From Polaromonas sp. (GTDB lineage Bacteria; Pseudomonadota; Gammaproteobacteria; Burkholderiales; Burkholderiaceae_C), in assembly GCF_030680935.1 (NCBI RefSeq), contig NZ_JAUXUP010000064.1, positions 1-50,766 of the forward strand: a stretch of DNA of 50,766 nt, read 5' to 3'. How positions within the stretch are numbered: position 1 is the first letter of the stretch; each line of letters begins with the position of its first letter. The notes beneath the pieces were generated by a model. The model saw only the letters and a list, made by a program, of their open reading frames with translations, did no database searches and was not told the origin of the DNA. The position numbers and the translations under genes were made by a program. Positions 17,200 to 26,388 of the stretch are shown in pieces.

Positions 17200-17607
17200 C
17201 TATTTGCGCGCGAAGTCGAGAGAGGCGGAATTCATACAGTAACGCAGGCCGGTGTCGGTCGGGCCATCGGGGAAAACATGACCCAGGTGTGCACCACACT
17301 GGCTGCAGACGGTTTCGGTGCGGGTCATGCCGTGGCTGCGGTCCACAATGTCGGTGATGGCGCCGGGCACGGCCTCGGAAAAACTGGGCCAGCCGCAGCC
17401 AGCGTCAAACTTGGTGCTGGCGTCAAACAGCAGATTTCCGCAGCAAATGCAGTGGTAGCTGCCGTCGTCCCAGACGGCCTCGTACTTGCCGGTGTAGGGG
17501 CGCTCGGTGGCCGCGTGGCGGGTGACTTCAAATGCGCCGCGTTCTGCACCTTTTTCGGCCAGCAGGGCCTTCCACTCAGCATCAGTCTTCTGGATTTTCA
17601 CAGTCAT
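17200..17607 (-). CDS. msrB: Peptide methionine-(R)-S-oxide reductase
   Basis: A 135-residue MsrB that reduces the R epimer of methionine sulfoxide. Zinc ligands are the pairs CICCG (residues ~54-57) and CSQCG (~103-106), and the catalytic Cys lies in RYCMNSASL near the C-terminus. GCGWPSF and [10 protein letters not shown] are the expected substrate-site blocks. The start is [12 protein letters not shown], preceded by AGAGGTAGAGCC. The residue after the catalytic Cys is Met where Ile or Val is common. No resolving Cys is apparent outside the zinc site. It is flanked by selO, another oxidative-stress gene, 33 bases upstream in the same direction. Confidence 0.96.
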   Translation of the reverse strand: MTVKIQKTDAEWKALLAEKGAERGAFEVTRHAATERPYTGKYEAVWDDGSYHCICCGNLLFDASTKFDAGCGWPSFSEAVPGAITDIVDRSHGMTRTETVCSQCGAHLGHVFPDGPTDTGLRYCMNSASLDFARK

Positions 17608-17640
17608 GGCTCTACCTCTTGTGACGATTTTTGTGCTTGC

Positions 17641-19119
17641 TTACGAACTGCAGCTGATTTCAATCGATGCCGCCCAATCCGGCGGGAAACCGGCCAGACT
17701 TTCGTGGCCCGGATGCTCATCAAATGGGGCCTGCAGCAAGGTCAGCAAGGTGTTGACCACTGAAAAATCGTTTAGTTTCGCGGCCTGTATGGCCTGCTCG
17801 CCCAAATGGTTGCGTAACACGTACCGTGGATTATTCTTTAACATCAAATCGGCCCTCAGCCCTTTGTCCACCTGCGCAATCCGCTCTGAATACGATAGCG
17901 CCCAGGCATCGAACCCGGACCGGTCCATGAACAGGTCCCGCACCGCTTCACGCCCCTGCGCTGTGCCAAAAGCGCCCAGCCGGTGCCAGAATATCGTGTA
18001 GTCCACCTTGTCGGCTGCCAGTAGCTTGAAGGTGTTTTCGATCAGGCTTTTGTCATCGGTTCGGGTGTCCGGCAAACCCAGTTTGGCGCCCATGCGGGCC
18101 TGCAGGGCATCCGGAAACACGGTCTTATACGACTCCAGCGCGGCCAGCGCCTGCTCCTGCGAGTCCATCAGCGGCAGCAGGGCCTGGCCCAGGCAAAACA
18201 GGTTCCAGTAGGCGATGTTGGGCTGCTTGTTGTAGGCGTAGCGGCCCTGCGTGTCGGAGTGGTTGCAGATGTGGCCGGGGTCAAAGGCGTCGAGAAACTG
18301 GAAAGGGCCGTAGTCAATCGTCAGGCCCAGAATGCTCATGTTGTCAGTGTTCATCACACCGTGGCAAAACCCGACGGCCTGCCACGCGGCCACCATGTGG
18401 GCGGTGCGCTCGCTCACCGCCTGCAAAAGCGCCGCATAGGCCTGGGTGGTGTCCCGGCAGCGCGGGTAAAAGTTGTCGATGACGTAGTCCGCCAGGGTCT
18501 TGAGCTGTTGGTGCTGGTCGCTGTAGCTGAAGTGTTCGAAGTGGCCGAAACGGATAAAGCTGGGCGCGGTGCGTGTCACAACGGCTGCGGTTTCCATCTC
18601 CTCGCGGCGCACCCTGGCGTTCGATCCCGTCACACACAGCGCGCGGGTTGTGGGGATGCCCAGGCCATGCATGGCCTCGGAGCACAGGTACTCCCGGATC
18701 GAACTGCGCAGCACCGCGCGGCCATCACCCATGCGGGAATAGGGGGTGGCGCCTGCGCCCTTGAGCTGGATTTCCTGCGGTCCCAAAGCGGTGCTCAGTT
18801 CGCCCAGCAAAATGGCGCGCCCGTCGCCCAGTTGCCCGGCCCACTGGCCGAACTGGTGGCCGCTGTACACGCTGGCCAGTGGTTGCGAGCCTTCCAGGAT
18901 GCGGTTGCCGGTGAAGACCTCCAGAGACTCCTGCGATGCGAACCACTGCTCTTGCAGCCCGAGCTCGCACGCGAGAGCCTCGTTACGACTGATCCAGCAG
19001 GGGGCGGGCAGTGGCGTGGGCTGGAGTTCTGTATAAAAATCCGATCCCAGCGTGGCGAAGCGGTTGTTCCATGCCTGACCCGGGATGGCCGCAAGCGATT
19101 CGTTGATGACGGCGTTCAT
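17641..19119 (-). CDS. selO: Protein adenylyltransferase SelO (YdiU family)
   Basis: A 492-residue pseudokinase-fold enzyme that AMPylates protein substrates and is tied to redox homeostasis. Typical blocks: [80 protein letters not shown] and [11 protein letters not shown], with the metal-binding Asn and Asp. The protein ends ...EISCSS, with Cys where the eukaryotic homologue has selenocysteine. Full length and intact. Together with msrB immediately downstream it forms a small oxidative-stress unit. The regulator gene upstream ends 43 bases away on the same strand. Confidence 0.95.
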   Translation of the reverse strand: MNAVINESLAAIPGQAWNNRFATLGSDFYTELQPTPLPAPCWISRNEALACELGLQEQWFASQESLEVFTGNRILEGSQPLASVYSGHQFGQWAGQLGDGRAILLGELSTALGPQEIQLKGAGATPYSRMGDGRAVLRSSIREYLCSEAMHGLGIPTTRALCVTGSNARVRREEMETAAVVTRTAPSFIRFGHFEHFSYSDQHQQLKTLADYVIDNFYPRCRDTTQAYAALLQAVSERTAHMVAAWQAVGFCHGVMNTDNMSILGLTIDYGPFQFLDAFDPGHICNHSDTQGRYAYNKQPNIAYWNLFCLGQALLPLMDSQEQALAALESYKTVFPDALQARMGAKLGLPDTRTDDKSLIENTFKLLAADKVDYTIFWHRLGAFGTAQGREAVRDLFMDRSGFDAWALSYSERIAQVDKGLRADLMLKNNPRYVLRNHLGEQAIQAAKLNDFSVVNTLLTLLQAPFDEHPGHESLAGFPPDWAASIEISCSS

Positions 19120-19162
19120 CCCGTCATTGTCCTATGCGGCCAACAGCCGCGTGCATGAGGGG

Positions 19163-19852
19163 TTAAGGCCCCTCGGTGGCTGTGGCGTAGGCAGCCAGGG
19201 CATCCGCATCGAGTATCGTCACCCGCCCGAAATCCAGCGACACCAGGCCTTGCTCTTCCATGGACTTGAGGGCCCGGTTCACCGTTTGCCGTGACAGGCC
19301 GGCCAGATGTCCCAGTTCCTCCTGCGAAAGCACCAGCCGGCGCCTGCCGTGCCAGAACAGCCGGCTCAGGTACAGGGCAACACGTTGTTCCGGCGCGCGT
19401 AGCCGCCCGGCCTCAATGATGGTCATGGCCTGACCGAGGCGCCGGTTCAGGTGCCCGACCAGGAAATGGTTGAAGGGCAGGGAGTGCGCCAGCAGGTCGT
19501 CAAACTGTGCCCTCGGCAGGCACAGCAGCACCGTGTCGCGCAAGGCAATCACCTCGTAGCGGCGCCGCTCGGTCTTCAGGGTCGAGCCTTCGCCAAACCA
19601 TTCGCCGTCCGGTACCCCCAGAAAAGCAGACACCCGCCCCTGTCCCGAGCTGCTTTGCAGCTTGACCAGGCCCGACAGAACGGCATACCAGCCCTTGACT
19701 TCAGCGCCGGCATGCAACATCACGTCTCCCTTGAGGCCCGCAAGGGTAAAAGTGCGCTCCGCTACATGGGCCTGTTGAGCTGGCGGCAACTGGGTGAACC
19801 AGTTGTGCTGCTGAAGAAAATGCGTGCTGGGTGCTGAGATATCCGGGAACAT
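19163..19852 (-). CDS. Crp/Fnr family transcriptional regulator
   Basis: A 229-residue regulator with an N-terminal cyclic-nucleotide-binding-type beta barrel (LAGLKGDVMLHAGAEVKGWYAVLSG; SAFLGVPDGEWFGEGSTL) and a C-terminal winged helix (LSQEELGHLAGLSRQTVNRALKSMEEQGL). It lacks the N-terminal Cys cluster of FNR, so it is not an oxygen-sensing iron-sulfur type. The cAMP-contacting Arg/Ser pattern is not clearly present, so the ligand is unknown. It diverges from the acyl-CoA ligase and ABC importer operon over a 208-base gap, which makes control of that operon plausible. Confidence 0.9.
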   Translation of the reverse strand: MFPDISAPSTHFLQQHNWFTQLPPAQQAHVAERTFTLAGLKGDVMLHAGAEVKGWYAVLSGLVKLQSSSGQGRVSAFLGVPDGEWFGEGSTLKTERRRYEVIALRDTVLLCLPRAQFDDLLAHSLPFNHFLVGHLNRRLGQAMTIIEAGRLRAPEQRVALYLSRLFWHGRRRLVLSQEELGHLAGLSRQTVNRALKSMEEQGLVSLDFGRVTILDADALAAYATATEGP

Positions 19853-20060
19853 GGCAGTGATTTTCCGTCAGCTGCTCTTCTCAAGGGTAACTACCAAGAA
19901 ACTGTATGCGCCGCGACAGGTTTTGCCGTGCGGGCGCAACATGGTCAAACTAGGCGCTCCAATTTGGCGAGTCATGCATACATGCGGGCATTCCCCCTGC
20001 AAGCCCGCTTGCTGCTGCGCGATACTGAAACCCCGAATGCCAGAAGAAAAGGAAACACCC

Positions 20061-21689
20061 ATGCTGGGTTTAATGCAAGGCCAACCGCTGTTGATCTCCT
20101 CGTTGATCGATTTCGCCGAGCGCCACCACGGCGACGCGGAAATTGTCTCGCGCCGCGTCGAAGGCGATATCCACCGCTATACCTACCGGGACGTCGCGCG
20201 CCGCTCGCGCCAGGTGGCCAGTGCGCTGGATGCGCTCAAACTTCAGTTCAGCGACCGTATTGCCACCCTGGCCTGGAACGGCTACCGCCACCTGGAGCTG
20301 TACTTCGGGGTCAGCGGCTCGGGCCGCGTGTTGCATACGCTCAATCCGCGCCTGCATCCCGATCTGGTGTCGTGGATTGCGAACCATGCCGAAGACCAGG
20401 TGCTGTTTTTTGACATGTCTTTCCTGCCACTGGTGCAGGCTTTTCATGCCAAGTGCACCACCATCAAGCACTACATTGCACTGTGTGATGCGGACAAACT
20501 GCCCGAAGGCAGTGGCATCCCCAACCTCAGCAGCTACGAGGCCTGGATTGCCCCGCATTCGGCCGACTACCAGTGGCCGAGTTTTGACGAAAACTCCGCG
20601 TCCAGCATGTGTTACACCAGCGGCACCACCGGTAACCCGAAAGCCGCGTTGTACAGCCACCGCTCGACCATCCTGCACGCCTATGCGGCGGCATTGCCCG
20701 ACGTGATGTGCCTGAGCGCACGCGACAGTATTCTTCCCGTGGTACCGATGTTTCACGTCAACGCCTGGGGTATCCCGTACTCGGCTGCTTTGACTGGCGC
20801 CAAACTGGTGTTTCCCGGCCCGGGCCTGGATGGAAAGTCGGTGTATGAGCTGATTGAAGGTGAAAAAGTCACTTATGCTGCCGGCGTGCCTACCGTCTGG
20901 CAGATGATGCTGGGCCACATGAAACCGGCCGGGCTGAAGTTCTCCACACTCAAACGCACGGTGATAGGCGGTTCTGCCTGCCCGCCTGCGATGATCCACG
21001 CCTTCCAGGAAGACTATGGTGTCGAGGTTTTGCATGCGTGGGGCATGACAGAAATGTCGCCGCTGGGGACCTTGTGTACGCTGAAAAACAAACACCTGGA
21101 GATGTCCAAAGACGAGCAGATGAAGATCAGGCTCAAACAGGGGCGGGCGATTTTTGGTGTGGACATGAAAATCGTCGACCCGGAGGGAAAGGAGCTTGCA
21201 TGGGACGGCAAGGCTTTCGGCGATTTGCATGTCAAGGGGCCGTGGATCGTGGGCGAATATTTCAAGGGCGAGGGCGGCAACCCGTTGATCGACGGCTGGT
21301 TTCCGACAGGGGACGTGGCGACGATTGACCCCGACGGTTATATGCAGATCACCGACCGCAGCAAGGACGTGATCAAGTCAGGCGGCGAATGGATCAGTTC
21401 CATCGACATTGAAAACATCGCCGTGGCGCACCCCGCAGTGGCCATGGCTGCCTGCATTGGCGTGCGGCATCCCAAATGGGACGAGCGCCCGATCATCGCA
21501 GTGGTCAAGAAGCCGGGCGCAGAAGTCAGCCGTGAGGAGTTGCTTCAGTTTTATGAAGGCAAGACCGCCAAATGGCAGATTCCCGATGATGTGGTGTTTG
21601 TCGACGCCATTCCTCTGGGGGCGACAGGCAAGATGTTGAAAACCCGCTTGCGCGAACAACTAAAGGACTATCAGTTGCCCTCGTCCTGA
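20061..21689 (+). CDS. Acyl-CoA ligase (AMP-forming, medium/long-chain type)
   Basis: A 542-residue adenylate-forming enzyme that activates a carboxylic acid to its CoA thioester. Motifs: phosphate loop [18 protein letters not shown] (~residue 190), the ATP-binding [46 protein letters not shown] spanning the hinge, and the catalytic Lys in [14 protein letters not shown]. The start is ATG 20061 ([11 protein letters not shown]), with AAAAGGAAA upstream; a longer frame from 19824 reaches into the regulator's promoter and is not credible. It resembles the 3-(methylthio)propionyl-CoA/long-chain ligase group. It precedes the binding protein and the ABC genes, which suggests that the imported acid is its substrate. 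Confidence 0.93.
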   Translation: MLGLMQGQPLLISSLIDFAERHHGDAEIVSRRVEGDIHRYTYRDVARRSRQVASALDALKLQFSDRIATLAWNGYRHLELYFGVSGSGRVLHTLNPRLHPDLVSWIANHAEDQVLFFDMSFLPLVQAFHAKCTTIKHYIALCDADKLPEGSGIPNLSSYEAWIAPHSADYQWPSFDENSASSMCYTSGTTGNPKAALYSHRSTILHAYAAALPDVMCLSARDSILPVVPMFHVNAWGIPYSAALTGAKLVFPGPGLDGKSVYELIEGEKVTYAAGVPTVWQMMLGHMKPAGLKFSTLKRTVIGGSACPPAMIHAFQEDYGVEVLHAWGMTEMSPLGTLCTLKNKHLEMSKDEQMKIRLKQGRAIFGVDMKIVDPEGKELAWDGKAFGDLHVKGPWIVGEYFKGEGGNPLIDGWFPTGDVATIDPDGYMQITDRSKDVIKSGGEWISSIDIENIAVAHPAVAMAACIGVRHPKWDERPIIAVVKKPGAEVSREELLQFYEGKTAKWQIPDDVVFVDAIPLGATGKMLKTRLREQLKDYQLPSS

Positions 21690-21709
21690 AGTCAGGACAG
21701 CCTTGGGAC

Positions 21710-21728
21710 CTGCACTGCTGCAGTGCAG
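21710..21728 (+). terminator. Hairpin after the acyl-CoA ligase gene
   Basis: CTGCACTG-CTG-CAGTGCAG is a perfect 8-bp stem with a three-base loop, 20 bases past the stop. No T-run follows, so termination would be weak or factor-dependent; it could instead stabilise the upstream mRNA end. Confidence 0.45.
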
Positions 21729-21861
21729 AACGGGCAGTCCGGCTGTGGCGACACCGCTGTCGCATGGGCGATAGAAACCGGGCTGCTTAGGGGCATTCCC
21801 TGATCGCTGCACTGCACAAAACTTGTACGCTTGTTTCATTGTGATTACCTAGGAGACATTG

Positions 21862-23202
21862 ATGACTTTTCAGATCAGACACCTCGCACTGGCCGCTGCT
21901 TTTGCATGCGCCGGTACCGTTTTTGCGCAGCCTGCTGCGCCAGCCAAACCGGCCGCACCCGCGGCCAAGGCTGCACCTGCGGCCAAAGCCGCTCCCGCCA
22001 AGGCAGCCGGCGCGCCGATGTTTGCACCCGGGCCGCTCAAAGGCCAGACCGTCAAGCTGGTCAGGATTGATCCCCTGACCGGGCTGCTGGGTCCAGTGGG
22101 CGTCGCCCAGACCAAGGGTTACCAGTTTTTTGCCGAAAAATACAGCGGAACCGGCAACCCTGCTGGCGTGAATTTCGAGTTCTCGACCATCGACAACAAG
22201 CTCAGCCCGGCAGAAAGCCTGAACGCGCTGAAAGCGGCCATTGATCAGGGCGTGCGTTACATCATCCAGGGCAACGGTTCCTCCGTCGCGCTGGCCCTGT
22301 CCGATGCAATCACCAAACACAATGAGCGCAACCCGGGCAAAGAGGTGATGTACCTCAATGACTCGGCGGTGGACCCGGACCTGACCAACAGCAAGTGCAG
22401 TTACTGGCACTTCCGTTTTGATGCCGATACCTCGATGAAGATGGAGGCGATGTCCAGCTTCATGGCTGGCCAGCCAGACATCAAGAAGGTTTATTTCCTG
22501 AACCAGAATTACTCGCACGGCCATCAGGTGGTGAAGTTCGGCAAGGATGCCCTGGCGCGCAAACGTCCGGACATCCAGATCGTCGGCGAAGACCTGCACC
22601 CGCTGGCGCAAACGCGTGACTTTGCTCCGTACATCGCCAAGATCAAGGCATCCGGCGCAGACACCGTGATCACCGGCAACTGGGGCTCCGACCTGTCGCT
22701 GCTGATCAAGGCCGCCAACGAGAACGGCTACAACGGCAAGTTCTTCACCTACTACGCCGGTGTCACTGGCACGCCAACCGCCCTGGGACAGAATGGCGCC
22801 GGACGTGTCTATCAGATCGCCTACAACCACTACAACATGGGTGGGCAGATGGAAAAGTGGATGACGGAGTTCAACGCCAAGTACAACGACGACTTCTACA
22901 CCGGCTCCACCATCCGTATCTATGAAATGTTGGGCGCGGCCATGGCCAAGGCCAAGTCCACCGACCCTGTCAAGGTGGCGGCGGCGATGGAAGGCCTGCG
23001 TGTGCAGAGCTTCAACGGAGAGGTGGAGATGCGCAAGGCAGACCACCAGCTGCAGCAGCCGCTGTACATGTCGGTCTGGCAAAAGGCAGATGCCAAAAAC
23101 CCTTACAGCCCTGAGAAAACCGGCATGACCCTGGCGATGCTGAAGGAGTACCCGAACTACATTTCGAGCACTCCGACCAGCTGCCAGATGAAGCGTCCGT
23201 AA
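21862..23202 (+). CDS. HAAT-type ABC importer, periplasmic binding protein
   Basis: A 446-residue binding protein of the branched-chain amino acid (LivK-like) type I fold. It has a Sec signal peptide (IRHLALAAAFACAGTVFAQ, cut near FAQ). Next comes an unusual ~30-residue Ala/Pro/Lys linker (QPAAPAKPAAPAAKAAPAAK ... GAP). The ligand fold follows: VKLVRIDPLTGLLGPVGVAQTKGYQF, GVRYIIQGNGSSVALALSDAI, and VYFLNQNYSHGHQVVKFGKD. The start is ATG 21862, six bases after AGGAG; the TTG three bases earlier is less likely. It probably belongs with livHMGF downstream. Neighbouring acyl-CoA genes suggest a carboxylic acid rather than an amino acid as ligand; this is inference. Confidence 0.92.
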   Translation: MTFQIRHLALAAAFACAGTVFAQPAAPAKPAAPAAKAAPAAKAAPAKAAGAPMFAPGPLKGQTVKLVRIDPLTGLLGPVGVAQTKGYQFFAEKYSGTGNPAGVNFEFSTIDNKLSPAESLNALKAAIDQGVRYIIQGNGSSVALALSDAITKHNERNPGKEVMYLNDSAVDPDLTNSKCSYWHFRFDADTSMKMEAMSSFMAGQPDIKKVYFLNQNYSHGHQVVKFGKDALARKRPDIQIVGEDLHPLAQTRDFAPYIAKIKASGADTVITGNWGSDLSLLIKAANENGYNGKFFTYYAGVTGTPTALGQNGAGRVYQIAYNHYNMGGQMEKWMTEFNAKYNDDFYTGSTIRIYEMLGAAMAKAKSTDPVKVAAAMEGLRVQSFNGEVEMRKADHQLQQPLYMSVWQKADAKNPYSPEKTGMTLAMLKEYPNYISSTPTSCQMKRP

Positions 23203-23222
23203 ACACCGACGCCTGAAGAGAC

Positions 23223-23260
23223 AGAGCCCGAGCGGGTTGCCGTATCGGGCTCTTTTATTT
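23223..23260 (+). terminator. Intrinsic terminator/attenuator between binding protein and permeases
   Basis: AGAGCCCGA-(13)-TCGGGCTCT followed by TTTATTTTT. A 9-bp stem and U-rich tail make it a credible terminator. It lies inside the transporter gene cluster, so read-through would set the binding protein to membrane-part ratio. Confidence 0.85.
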
Positions 23261-23285
23261 TTATCGACGAGGAAGGTCAAGCTGA

Positions 23286-24320
23286 ATGGAGTTTTTCATC
23301 ATCTCGATGCTGAACGGGCTGAGCTACGGGCTTTTACTGTTCATGCTCAGTTCCGGGCTGACGCTGATTTTCAGCATGATGGGCGTGCTGAACTTCGCGC
23401 ACGCCAGTTTTTACATGTTGGGCGCCTATGTGGGTTACACCGTGGCCCAGTTTGTCGGGTTCTGGCCCGCCTTGTTGATTGCGCCGCTGGTGGTGGGCGG
23501 GCTGGGCGCGCTGTTTGAGCGTGTCAGCTTGCGCAAGGTGCACAAGTTTGGTCATGTGCCAGAGCTGCTGATCACTTTTGGCTTGTCTTATGTGATCGTG
23601 GAGCTGGTGCAGCTGATCTGGGGCCGCATTGCGGTGGAGTTTCGCCCGCCAGAGGTACTTCAGGGGCCGGCCTTCACGCTGATCAACGATTCGATCAAGG
23701 GTTTACGCCTGATCTGGGGCAGCGCGCCCGCCGAACTTTGCAGCACTGCCGATGCGGCGGTACGCATCGTCTGTTCGCCGTTTCCCGCCACGCGCGGTTT
23801 CATGATGCTGGTGGCCGTGATCATGTTGGCTTCCGTCTGGCTGCTGCTGACCCGTACGCGCATTGGGCTGGTGATCCAGGCCGCGCTGACGCATCCTGAC
23901 GCGGTCGAATCGCTGGGACACAACGTGCCTCGCGTCTTCATGCTGGTTTTTGGTGCCGGTTCCGCGCTGGCGGGCCTGGCAGGTGTGATTGGCGGCAGCA
24001 CTTTCCTGACCGAGCCGGCCATGGCGGCTACCGTGGGTTCTGTCATCTTCGTGGTGGTGGTGGTCGGTGGCATGGGTTCGTTGTCGGGTGCGTTTGTGGC
24101 CTCCCTGCTCATAGGTGTGATCCAGACATTTGCTGTGGCCTTCGACTACTCACTGGCTACCCTGGCGGAGCAACTGGGCGTGCCACTCGGTGCTGCCGTG
24201 GCCAACAACTCCTACATCAAGCTCACCTTGTCCCAGGTGGCTCCCATCCTGCCCTACCTGTTTCTGGTGCTGATCCTGATCTTCAGGCCGCGCGGTTTGC
24301 TCGGCAAGCGGGAGGGATAA
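23286..24320 (+). CDS. livH: HAAT-type ABC importer, permease LivH
   Basis: A 344-residue inner-membrane permease. LivH hallmarks: LNGLSYGLLLFMLSSGLTLIFSMMGVLNFAHASFYMLGAY at the N-terminus, and GMGSLSGAFVASLLIGVIQTF near the C-terminus, with about eight hydrophobic segments. It is ~50 residues longer than the common ~290. The extra part is a loop around residues 125-165 (GSAPAELCSTADAAVRIVCS), which carries two Cys and probably lies in the periplasm. It is the first permease gene after the internal terminator; livM follows after three bases. Confidence 0.93.
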   Translation: MEFFIISMLNGLSYGLLLFMLSSGLTLIFSMMGVLNFAHASFYMLGAYVGYTVAQFVGFWPALLIAPLVVGGLGALFERVSLRKVHKFGHVPELLITFGLSYVIVELVQLIWGRIAVEFRPPEVLQGPAFTLINDSIKGLRLIWGSAPAELCSTADAAVRIVCSPFPATRGFMMLVAVIMLASVWLLLTRTRIGLVIQAALTHPDAVESLGHNVPRVFMLVFGAGSALAGLAGVIGGSTFLTEPAMAATVGSVIFVVVVVGGMGSLSGAFVASLLIGVIQTFAVAFDYSLATLAEQLGVPLGAAVANNSYIKLTLSQVAPILPYLFLVLILIFRPRGLLGKREG

Positions 24321-24323
24321 GCC

Positions 24324-25613
24324 ATGAAAACACATTACACCTTTACGCCCCTCAATATCGGGCGCTGGCTCACCTGGGGACTGTTTGCGCTGGTGCTTGC
24401 CGTGGCTCCGCTTTTGTTCGGCAGTGGCCTGGCCATGACGGTGCTGTCGCAGATGGGCATTGCCATCATCGCCTGTCTGTCCTACAACATGTTGCTGGGG
24501 CAGGGCGGCATGCTGAGCTTCGGCCACGCGGTTTATACCGGCCTGGGCTCGTTTCTGGCCATCCACGCGCTCAATAACATCGGCAATGGCTCGTTGTCCC
24601 TGCCGGTGTCTCTGGTCCCCTTGGTGGGTGCATTGGCCGGTGTGGGGTTTGCCGTGTTGTTCGGATATGTCACCACGCGCAAGTCGGGCACCACCTTTGC
24701 CATGATCACATTGGGCCTGGGCGAACTGGTGTTTGCGCTGTCGCTGATGATTCCCGAATTTTTTGGTGGCGAAGGCGGCGTGTCCGGCAACCGGGTGACG
24801 GGAAAAGCCGTGATGGGCATCACCTTTGGCCCGCAAATTCAGGTGTACTACCTGATCGCGGTCTACACCTTTGTGGCGGTCGGCGCCATGTTTGCCTTCA
24901 CCCGCACACCGCTGGGGCGCATGCTCAACGCAGTGCGCGACAACCCGGAGCGGGTTGAATTTGTCGGGTACGACACGCAGAAGGTACGTTATTTCGCCTT
25001 CATCATTGCCGGATTTTTTGCCGGCCTGTCGGGTGGGCTGGCGGCGCTGAATTTCGAAATCGTCACTGCTGAAGTGGTGGGTGCTGCGCGTTCGGGCGCC
25101 TACCTGCTGTTCACATTCCTGGGCGGCGCGACGTTTTTCTTTGGGCCCATCATTGGCGGCATCCTGATGGTCCTGGCTTTTGTACTGCTGTCGGAGTTCA
25201 CCCAGGCGTGGCTGCTTTACCTGGGCCTGATCTTCCTGTTCATGGTCATGTACGCGCCCGGGGGCATTGCCAGCCTGATCATGATGAACCTGCGTGTGGC
25301 CGCCTTTGGCAAGCTCAGACAACTCTGGGTCAGCTACCTGGCGCTCGCCGTCACTGCTTTGATCCTGCTGGTGGGCGCCGCCGCGATGATCGAAATGGTC
25401 TACCACCTCCAACTCAGCACCACGCTGGGCTCCGAGTTGCGGTTTGCGGGTATTCCGCTGGACGCCAAGGGGCTGGACAGCTGGTTTGGCGCGGCATTTG
25501 TCACCTTGACCGGGCTGGGGCTGTTTGAGGTCACACGCCGCCACTTTTTGCGCGAGTGGAGCGAGATTCAGGAATACATCGAAAAAGAAATCAAGCGCCG
25601 GGAGGCTATGTGA
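24324..25613 (+). CDS. livM: HAAT-type ABC importer, permease LivM with C-terminal extension
   Basis: A 429-residue permease with LivM signatures: AIIACLSYNMLLGQGGMLSFGHAVYTGLGSF, RTPLGRMLNAVRDNPERVEFVGYD, ALNFEIVTAE and GGATFFFGPIIGGILM. The canonical permease ends near residue 320. About 105 further residues follow, with a hydrophobic segment (VSYLALAVTALILLVGAA), a soluble stretch, another hydrophobic stretch (FGAAFVTLTGLGLFEV) and a charged helix ending EIQEYIEKEIKRREAM. The extension is not standard for LivM and its role is unknown. The stop TGA shares a base with the livG start. Confidence 0.92.
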   Translation: MKTHYTFTPLNIGRWLTWGLFALVLAVAPLLFGSGLAMTVLSQMGIAIIACLSYNMLLGQGGMLSFGHAVYTGLGSFLAIHALNNIGNGSLSLPVSLVPLVGALAGVGFAVLFGYVTTRKSGTTFAMITLGLGELVFALSLMIPEFFGGEGGVSGNRVTGKAVMGITFGPQIQVYYLIAVYTFVAVGAMFAFTRTPLGRMLNAVRDNPERVEFVGYDTQKVRYFAFIIAGFFAGLSGGLAALNFEIVTAEVVGAARSGAYLLFTFLGGATFFFGPIIGGILMVLAFVLLSEFTQAWLLYLGLIFLFMVMYAPGGIASLIMMNLRVAAFGKLRQLWVSYLALAVTALILLVGAAAMIEMVYHLQLSTTLGSELRFAGIPLDAKGLDSWFGAAFVTLTGLGLFEVTRRHFLREWSEIQEYIEKEIKRREAM

Positions 25614-26386
25614 TGGCAGCTTACGCTTTAGAACTGAAAGACCTGCGCAAGAGTTTCGGCAAGACTGAAATCATTCGCGGTATCAATCTGGCAGTGACTG
25701 CCGGCGAACGGGTCGGCATCATCGGTCCCAACGGCGCCGGCAAGTCCACGCTGTTCAACCTGATCAGCGGCCGTTTTGAGCCCAGTAGCGGCCAGGTGCT
25801 GCTCAACGGCCAGCGGATTGAGGGGAAAAAGCCTTTTGAAATCAACCGGCTTGGTCTGTCACGCAGTTTTCAGATCACCAACATATTTCCCAAGCTCAGC
25901 GTCTTCGAAAATTTACGCTGTGGTGTGTTGTGGAGTCTGGGCTACAAGTACACCTTTCTGAAGTTTTTGGCGGGTCTGGATGACGCCAATGACCGGGCTG
26001 ACGAGCTGATGAAAATGATCAAGCTCGACAAAAAACGTGATGTGCTGGCCATCAACCTGACCTACGCCGAACAACGCGCACTGGAGATCGGCATCACCAT
26101 TGCCGGCGGCGCGAATGTGATCCTGCTGGATGAACCGACTGCCGGCATGAGCCGCAGCGAAACCACCCGCTTCATCAGCCTCATCAAGGAGGTGACCGTG
26201 GGAAAAACCCTGCTGACGGTGGAGCACGACATGGGGGTGGTCTTCGGCCTGGCCGACAGGATTGCGGTCGTGGTTTATGGCGAAGTATTGGCCTTTGACG
26301 AACCAGAAGCCGTGCGGGCCAATCAGCGCGTGCAAGAGGCCTATCTGGGCTCTTCCGTGGCAGATTCACAGGTGGGAGGCCACTGA
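25613..26386 (+). CDS. livG: HAAT-type ABC importer, ATPase LivG
   Basis: A 257-residue ATP-binding subunit. Walker A is GPNGAGKST (intact), the signature region is NLTYAEQRALEIG in place of the usual L-S/A-Y-G-Q-Q-R, and Walker B is VILLDEPTAGMS, with the switch His in LLTVEHDMGVVF. The start ATG (25613) overlaps the livM stop by one base (TGATG); GGGAGG lies upstream. A longer in-frame reading from 25556 is inside livM and rejected. Because its partner LivF has an altered Walker A, this subunit may carry most ATP hydrolysis; that is inference. Confidence 0.93.
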   Translation: MAAYALELKDLRKSFGKTEIIRGINLAVTAGERVGIIGPNGAGKSTLFNLISGRFEPSSGQVLLNGQRIEGKKPFEINRLGLSRSFQITNIFPKLSVFENLRCGVLWSLGYKYTFLKFLAGLDDANDRADELMKMIKLDKKRDVLAINLTYAEQRALEIGITIAGGANVILLDEPTAGMSRSETTRFISLIKEVTVGKTLLTVEHDMGVVFGLADRIAVVVYGEVLAFDEPEAVRANQRVQEAYLGSSVADSQVGGH

Positions 26387-26388
26387 AC

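Noticed and set aside
21955..22015. Ala/Pro/Lys-coding repeat considered as a tandem-repeat locus or CRISPR-like array
   Set aside because: The units are short, imperfect codon-level repeats inside an open frame; it is a low-complexity linker of the binding protein.
21787..23280. Minus-strand frame of about 500 codons opposite the binding protein gene
   Set aside because: Composition typical of antisense to a coding gene; the plus strand has a signal peptide and a complete binding-protein fold.
24150..25544. Minus-strand frame of about 460 codons opposite livH/livM
   Set aside because: Gln/His/Lys-rich antisense of membrane-protein codons, with no domain.
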